From: Candidatus Chloroploca mongolica | Lineage (GTDB): Bacteria; Chloroflexota; Chloroflexia; Chloroflexales; Chloroflexaceae | Length of the DNA: 38,774 nt | Reading direction: 5' to 3' | NCBI RefSeq assembly: GCF_004762035.2 | Contig: NZ_SIJK02000047.1 | Coordinates: 1-38,774, forward strand | Shown here: positions 34,415-38,774 of the stretch, piece after piece | How the letters are laid out: each line of letters opens with the position of its first letter | Position numbering within the stretch: position 1 is the first letter of the stretch | Made by a program: the position numbers and the translations under genes | Notes under the pieces: generated by a model | What the model saw: the letters and a program-made list of their open reading frames with translations, nothing else | Database searches by the model: none | What the model was told of the DNA's origin: nothing

Positions 34415-34452
34415 CTGGCAGAGAGGCCAGCTACGCTGGCCTCTCTGCCAGG
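34414..34452. other. 17-bp perfect hairpin just upstream of the PPC-protein start
   Basis: 34414-34430 pairs exactly with 34436-34452; the loop is CTACG. It ends about 5 bases before the AGGA ribosome binding site of the gene at 34472. The apex GCCAGCTACGCTGGC (34426-34440) is identical to that of the terminator at 5230-5244. It could terminate the upstream transcript, or protect or control the downstream start. Confidence 0.7.
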
Positions 34453-34471
34453 TGAAAAGGAATCATATCCT

Positions 34472-37400
34472 ATGAAGAAATTTCTCCGTATCTGGATCGC
34501 CCTGGGGACGGCGCTCATCGTGGGGTTAGCCCTGCTTCCGATGGCGCTGCCGGGGCCGGTGTACGCCAATCCAATTGACGAAGTTGAGCCCAACAATACC
34601 CGTACGACGGCGCAGCAACTAGGCAGCATCGGTCTCACCAGTCCTGTCAATGCTCAGATTGACGCGCCTGGCGACCAGGACTATTTTGCCTTTACTGCGG
34701 TTGCGGGGCGCACGTATACCGTTGAAGTCTTCAACGTCGCCAATGTCCTGGGTGTGGATGGCCGTGCCTGCGATGGCTACTACTCGCTTTCTGGGCTTGG
34801 CATGTATCTCTACGATCCTTCAGGCAATCAGCTGGGGCGCTCGTGCAATGCCGCCGATGTCTCGTCAGGCAATACGCACAACCGGATGACCTTTACGGCC
34901 AGTGTCAACGGGTTGTTCACGGTGCGAGTGCTTGCCAATAGCACGACGGTTTCCGGCTTTTATGGCTTGCGGGTCTTGCCTCGCTACGGCCAGGACGGGG
35001 CGATGTGGGATGACACAACGTTTGAGCCAAACAACAGCTGGGCCAATGCGTATGCCCTGCCTGCTGGCTATGCAAATGCGCTGACCAGTGATATCGAGGT
35101 GCGCAACGCCGACTATGCGACCTATCGCCCCGATAGTGATTGGTATCGGTTTGAAGCAGTGAGCGGGCGTTCCTATGTCGTTGAACTCTTCGATGTCACG
35201 AGCAGCCTTGGCGCGAGTGGGAGCTTTTGCGATGGCTATTATACTAATGCAGGAGTCGGGTTGCTTGCCTATGATCCGCAACGTACACTGGTGACCCGTG
35301 CGTGCACTCCTAATACGGGAGCCAGTTCGTCCGGCAATGCCCATCACGTGCTTCTGATCAATGCGACAACAACAGGCACCTATTATGTCCAGGTGCAACC
35401 CAATAACGGCAATGCCAGTGGCAGCTATAGCATTCGCCTCTTGCCCCAGCATGGTCAGCCGGATGCCGCCTGGGATGCCACGACCTTCGAGCCGAATAAT
35501 GCCCGGCGGAACGCCTATCCGCTTGAGCCAGGCTATACCAAGGCCCTGACCAGCACAATTGAAGCACGCAACCCGGCGTATGCAACCTTTCAACCTGATA
35601 CTGACTGGTATCGTTTTGAAGCGGTGAATGGGCGCACCTACGTGATCGAGCTCTTTGATGTTGCCACTGGCCTTGGGGGAAGTGGTACTTTCTGCGATGG
35701 CTATTATACCCGCACCGGGCTCAGCCTCGTCATCTACAATGCCCAGGGAACAAGTGTTGCCGGCCAGTGCGAAGCCAACGACCTCGATGTCTCGGCAGGC
35801 AATGTGCATCAGTATGCGCAGGTAACCGCGACCGCCGATGGCACCTACTATATTCGGGTCAAGCCGAATAATGGCACCGCCAGTGGCAATTATAGCCTGC
35901 GCGTCTTGCCAAAGTATGGCGAACCCGGGGCCGCCTGGGATGCTGCGACCCTGGAACCCAATAATTCGATCTGGAATAGCTATCTGTTGAACGAAGGTTT
36001 CACCAACGCGATCAGCAGCCAGATCGAAGGGCGGGGCACCTCGTTCAGTACGTTCTATACCGAGCAGGACTGGTATCGCGTTGAGGTTGCCGCTAGTCAA
36101 ACCTATGTTGTGCAACTCTTTGATGTTGCGCCCGCCCTCGGTGGCAGTGGCACATCATGCGATGGTTATTATACCCGTTCGGGAACATCGGTGCGGGTCT
36201 ATCGTCCCAATGGCACACTTTTTGTCGGAAACTGTGTGGCTACTGGCCCGACCGGCATTGGCAATGTCCATCACCAATTTCAATTTACCGCCGAACAGGA
36301 TGGCATCTACCACCTCCGGGTGCGCCCCAATGGCAACAATGTCGCTGGTACCTACAGCTTGCGGATCTGTGCCAATGAGTGTCGTGCACCGGCCACGCCG
36401 ACGCCAACCCCAACCGAGACGGCGACGCCGACCGAGACGCCAACTGTAACCAATACCCCGACCGACACGGCAACCCCAACCCCAACACACACGCCGGAAC
36501 CGACGGCAACCCCAACCAATACACCGGAACCAACGGCAACCCCAACCAATACACCGGAACCAACGGCAACCCCAACCAATACACCGGAACCAACGGCGAC
36601 TTCGACGCACACGCCGGAACCAACGGCAACGCCAACCAATACACCGGAACCAACGGCGACACCAACTAATACACCAGTACCAACCGCGACACCAACCAAT
36701 ACCCCGGTTCCGACCGACCTCAGGATCGCGTCGCTCACTCCAGGCGAGGGTGTCAACGACCGTGCTACCAGTGTTACCGTGCGTGGCAGTGGCTTCAGTG
36801 CGCCGACAGCGCTGCTGCGGCGGGGCAACGCATCCTTTGCGCTCACTGATGTCAGCGGGGCCGGTGCGACCGTGTTTGCGGCGACGGTTCCGGCGGGCTT
36901 GCCGGCAGGTATCTATGATCTCATCGTCACCAATGCCGATGGCAAGGCCAGCACGTTGCCCAATGCCTTCACGGTGCTCGAACGCAACCCCTTGATCATC
37001 CAGGTCTTGCCGTCGGTTGGCTACAACGATCAGGATGTCGAGTTGACGGTGCTCGGGCTCAATTTTGCCGAGGGTGTGAGTCTGGCGCTTGGCACAACCG
37101 ATCTGGTGACCCGGCGGATCAACGGCACGACGCTTCAGGCGGTCGTTCCGTCCCAGATGCCGGTAGGCACCTATGATCTCACGGCGACCAACCCCAACAA
37201 TGCTCAGACGGCGACGCTGCGCAACGCCTACACCGTGCTCGATGCCGACAGCAATAACGATCTGGTTGGCTACAGTCACGAGTTGTGGGTCAACCCGGTC
37301 AGCCCACGCGCAGGATCGCCCGCCGACATCGGCCTGCTGGTGCATCGCCTCGGTGGCAAAACCGTGCTTCGCGATGTGATCGTTGAGTTCCGGCGCGATG

Positions 37401-38401
37401 CGGTGGATGGCCCGGTGCTGGGGCGCAGCACGGTGCCGTTCCTTGATCCGCCCGATAGCGTCGAGAGCACCGTCCCCCTTGCCGTGACCTTCACGCAGAC
37501 CGGGACGTTTGATCTCTACGCGATCATTGATCCTGACGATCTGATCGCCGAGGACACCGAAACCAACAATGTGGTCAGCCGCACCTTGACGGTGCTCGCG
37601 CCAAGCCCGGATCGCACGGTGCCGGTGGTACAACGCATTGACGTCGAGGGTGGCAACGGTGCCACGCTGCGCGAGCCGCGCGTGCGGGTCGAGGTCGAGG
37701 CGATCGATCCGCCGCCCGATGCGAGTGGCGTGCAAGCGCTGCACGTGATCGAGTATGTCTACAACCTCGGCGCCGGCCAGTGGGTGCCCGTGGTGCAATC
37801 GGGTTGGATGCCCTATAGCGAGACCCCCACTGGCTTCAACTGGACGCTGCTGCCTGTGCCGGGCATGCACTATCTGCAGGTGCGCGCCATTGACCAGGCC
37901 GGCAACATCTCGATTGGCCGTTCGCAACAACTTGCCAACTATCAACCGGATACCGAGCAGATCGGGCGACGCCAGACCCATGTCTACCGGTATCTCGCCG
38001 AAGCCGGCCAGCAACTCACCGCCAACCTGGAGGTCTTGAGTGGCGACGCTGACCTCTATGTCTGGTCATCGCGTGCCGACCAATCGGCGCGGGTGAGCAA
38101 CCTCGAAGGCGATGCCAACGAGCAAGTGATCATCCCAGTCAGCGAGATCGTCCCTGGTGTCTACCAAGTCGAAGTCTACGGCTTCACCGCAGCGCGCTAC
38201 CGGCTCAGCGTTGCGCTCGCTGCGCCAGCCTCAACCCGACTACTGATGCGCACGGAAGGCGGGCTAGCCGAAAGCAAACCGCTGCCGACCGCGCCAGTTG
38301 CGCCTGTCACCAGCCTGCCCGACGAACGCTCGGGCAACGTGCCACCTCCAGTGGTGAGCGCAACCGGCAACAATGTCTACCTACCGCTGATCAGGCGGTA
38401 A
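34472..38401 (+). CDS. Large secreted protein with four PPC-like modules, Pro/Thr linker, TIG, CARDB and PPC domains (1309 aa)
   Basis: The signal peptide is [25 protein letters not shown]. Four modules of about 150 residues follow, each opening with an EPNN segment and carrying a CDGYY motif with a second Cys downstream. They look like bacterial pre-peptidase C-terminal (PPC) domains. A linker of [10 protein letters not shown] repeats (36481-36720) leads into two TIG domains, a CARDB-like domain, an Ig-like segment and a final PPC domain, all paralogous to the preceding VWA protein. The chain ends [10 protein letters not shown]. No catalytic domain is visible, so a structural or adhesive surface role is likely. 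ATG at 34472 has AGGA upstream; the longer frame to 34382 begins inside hairpins. Confidence 0.88.
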   Translation: MKKFLRIWIALGTALIVGLALLPMALPGPVYANPIDEVEPNNTRTTAQQLGSIGLTSPVNAQIDAPGDQDYFAFTAVAGRTYTVEVFNVANVLGVDGRACDGYYSLSGLGMYLYDPSGNQLGRSCNAADVSSGNTHNRMTFTASVNGLFTVRVLANSTTVSGFYGLRVLPRYGQDGAMWDDTTFEPNNSWANAYALPAGYANALTSDIEVRNADYATYRPDSDWYRFEAVSGRSYVVELFDVTSSLGASGSFCDGYYTNAGVGLLAYDPQRTLVTRACTPNTGASSSGNAHHVLLINATTTGTYYVQVQPNNGNASGSYSIRLLPQHGQPDAAWDATTFEPNNARRNAYPLEPGYTKALTSTIEARNPAYATFQPDTDWYRFEAVNGRTYVIELFDVATGLGGSGTFCDGYYTRTGLSLVIYNAQGTSVAGQCEANDLDVSAGNVHQYAQVTATADGTYYIRVKPNNGTASGNYSLRVLPKYGEPGAAWDAATLEPNNSIWNSYLLNEGFTNAISSQIEGRGTSFSTFYTEQDWYRVEVAASQTYVVQLFDVAPALGGSGTSCDGYYTRSGTSVRVYRPNGTLFVGNCVATGPTGIGNVHHQFQFTAEQDGIYHLRVRPNGNNVAGTYSLRICANECRAPATPTPTPTETATPTETPTVTNTPTDTATPTPTHTPEPTATPTNTPEPTATPTNTPEPTATPTNTPEPTATSTHTPEPTATPTNTPEPTATPTNTPVPTATPTNTPVPTDLRIASLTPGEGVNDRATSVTVRGSGFSAPTALLRRGNASFALTDVSGAGATVFAATVPAGLPAGIYDLIVTNADGKASTLPNAFTVLERNPLIIQVLPSVGYNDQDVELTVLGLNFAEGVSLALGTTDLVTRRINGTTLQAVVPSQMPVGTYDLTATNPNNAQTATLRNAYTVLDADSNNDLVGYSHELWVNPVSPRAGSPADIGLLVHRLGGKTVLRDVIVEFRRDAVDGPVLGRSTVPFLDPPDSVESTVPLAVTFTQTGTFDLYAIIDPDDLIAEDTETNNVVSRTLTVLAPSPDRTVPVVQRIDVEGGNGATLREPRVRVEVEAIDPPPDASGVQALHVIEYVYNLGAGQWVPVVQSGWMPYSETPTGFNWTLLPVPGMHYLQVRAIDQAGNISIGRSQQLANYQPDTEQIGRRQTHVYRYLAEAGQQLTANLEVLSGDADLYVWSSRADQSARVSNLEGDANEQVIIPVSEIVPGVYQVEVYGFTAARYRLSVALAAPASTRLLMRTEGGLAESKPLPTAPVAPVTSLPDERSGNVPPPVVSATGNNVYLPLIRR
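36481..36720 (+). repeat. Eight 30-bp tandem repeats coding for a [10 protein letters not shown] linker
   Basis: Eight 30-base units start at 36481, 36511, 36541, 36571, 36601, 36631, 36661 and 36691. Each codes for ten residues of the type [10 protein letters not shown]. The units at 36511 and 36541 are identical. Looser Pro/Thr codons extend upstream to about 36395. It joins the PPC modules to the TIG domains. Near-identical units suggest recent slippage, so length may vary between strains. Confidence 0.9.
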
Positions 38402-38431
38402 GCAACGGGTTGTAGGGCGCAAAACCTGATC

Positions 38432-38476
38432 TTGACGCCAACTGAGGCAACGGCACGTTGCCTCAGTTGGCGTCAA
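38432..38476. terminator. Perfect 21-bp hairpin terminator
   Basis: 38432-38452 is the exact reverse complement of 38456-38476, with loop GCA. It begins 31 bases after the stop of the PPC-module protein and begins TTGA and ends TCAA. There is no U-tract. It is the likely 3' end of that message. Confidence 0.8.
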
Positions 38477-38620
38477 ACACAGCATCAACCGACAGAGCCA
38501 GCCCCTCCAGCGAGGCCGACGTAACCGTGGTGCCGCGATGAAAATGGGGAGAATCATAGGCCATCATCCAAGGCTTGATCAGGACAACAACGCGCTGATG
38601 CGCTATCTACCAGCCTCCCC

Positions 38621-38774
38621 GGGCACGGGTCACCGGGGTGCATCGTCTAAACTATGATTGATGTGATTGAATGATGGGTTCTGATGGACTCGGTTGCGAA
38701 TCGGGGTGGGCGCAGCGATGGGCACGGGTCACCGGGGTGCATCGTCTAAACTATGATTGATGTGATTGAATGAT
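38621..38774. repeat. Two copies of a 55-bp repeat, 99-bp period, running off the window
   Basis: 38621-38675 and 38720-38774 are identical over 55 bases, separated by 44 unrelated bases. The second copy meets the window end, so the repeat may be longer and may continue. The repeat starts GGGCACGGGTCACCGGGG and ends with a 9-base quasi-periodic AT-rich part (ATGATTGAT, GTGATTGAA, TGAT). The remaining non-coding stretch 38477-38620 shows no gene or clear structure. Confidence 0.85.

Noticed and set aside
36155-38014. 619-residue minus-strand open frame opposite the PPC protein
   Set aside because: It is a mirror of a repetitive, codon-biased gene. Its runs of Trp/Cys/Arg come from reading the [10 protein letters not shown] repeats backwards.
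38621-38774. CRISPR array
   Set aside because: The 55-base repeat is longer than usual CRISPR repeats, only one spacer is visible, and no cas gene is in the window. It is kept as a finding, not a CRISPR call.
1-38774. tRNA or rRNA genes
   Set aside because: No cloverleaf with a T-loop consensus or rRNA-conserved stretch was noticed on either strand by eye. A tRNA scan would be decisive.

Overview
The window reads as a chromosomal segment of a member of the Chloroflexota, most likely class Chloroflexia (Chloroflexus/Roseiflexus/Oscillochloris relatives). This is inferred from an alternative complex III (ACIII) module next to caa3-type cytochrome oxidase genes, a CrtI-type carotenoid desaturase, a WD40/NB-ARC STAND protein, secreted proteins with [10 protein letters not shown]-type linkers ending in YLPL(V/I)xR, and a TIGR01777 epimerase. 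No rRNA, tRNA or convincing CRISPR array is visible, and no species can be named from the sequence alone.

Layout. 1-360: a small conserved-looking gene. 362-2248: a complete IS1182-type insertion sequence with 24-bp terminal inverted repeats. 2256-4153: a repeat-built inverted repeat, the CrtI-like gene (minus) and a cluster of perfect hairpins. 4147-5256: a membrane protein and a divergent small winged-helix regulator ending in a strong terminator. 5330-7845: a KefF/KefG-like quinone oxidoreductase overlapping a KefB/C-type K+/H+ antiporter. 7861-8651: a two-gene operon of unknown function (minus). 8652-9348: an RRM RNA-binding protein with a long structured leader and a perfect 23-bp palindromic terminator.

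9439-13700: glycolate oxidase, with GlcD and GlcE fused into one 931-residue protein, followed by GlcF. 13996-23799: a long respiratory operon, actB-actE-actA-(small membrane protein)-SCO1-coxB-coxA-coxC-coxIV. It codes for the peripheral iron-sulfur and c-heme parts of ACIII together with an A2-type caa3 oxidase. The quinol-site subunits ActC, ActD and ActF are absent from this locus. Glycolate oxidase can supply electrons to the quinone pool, ACIII would pass them to c-type cytochrome, and the caa3 oxidase would reduce oxygen.

23966-26974: a TIGR01777 epimerase (minus) and a secreted glycoside-hydrolase-like protein. 27159-30959: a 1266-residue HTH/NB-ARC/14xWD40 protein (minus) with an operator-like dyad at its start. 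31017-31484: a gene-free, hairpin-rich region with TGCAACA repeats. 31485-38401: two large paralogous secreted proteins, one with a von Willebrand A domain and one with four PPC-like modules and a Pro/Thr linker, sharing a C-terminal half. 38402-38774: a 21-bp hairpin terminator and two copies of a 55-bp repeat that runs off the window.

The most unusual non-coding signals are: (i) dispersed inverted repeats built from 8-base ACGCAAAG-like units at gene 3' ends; (ii) many long perfect hairpins with short loops, some sharing apical sequences; (iii) the repeats and dyads around the STAND gene; (iv) the 99-bp-period repeat at the right edge.
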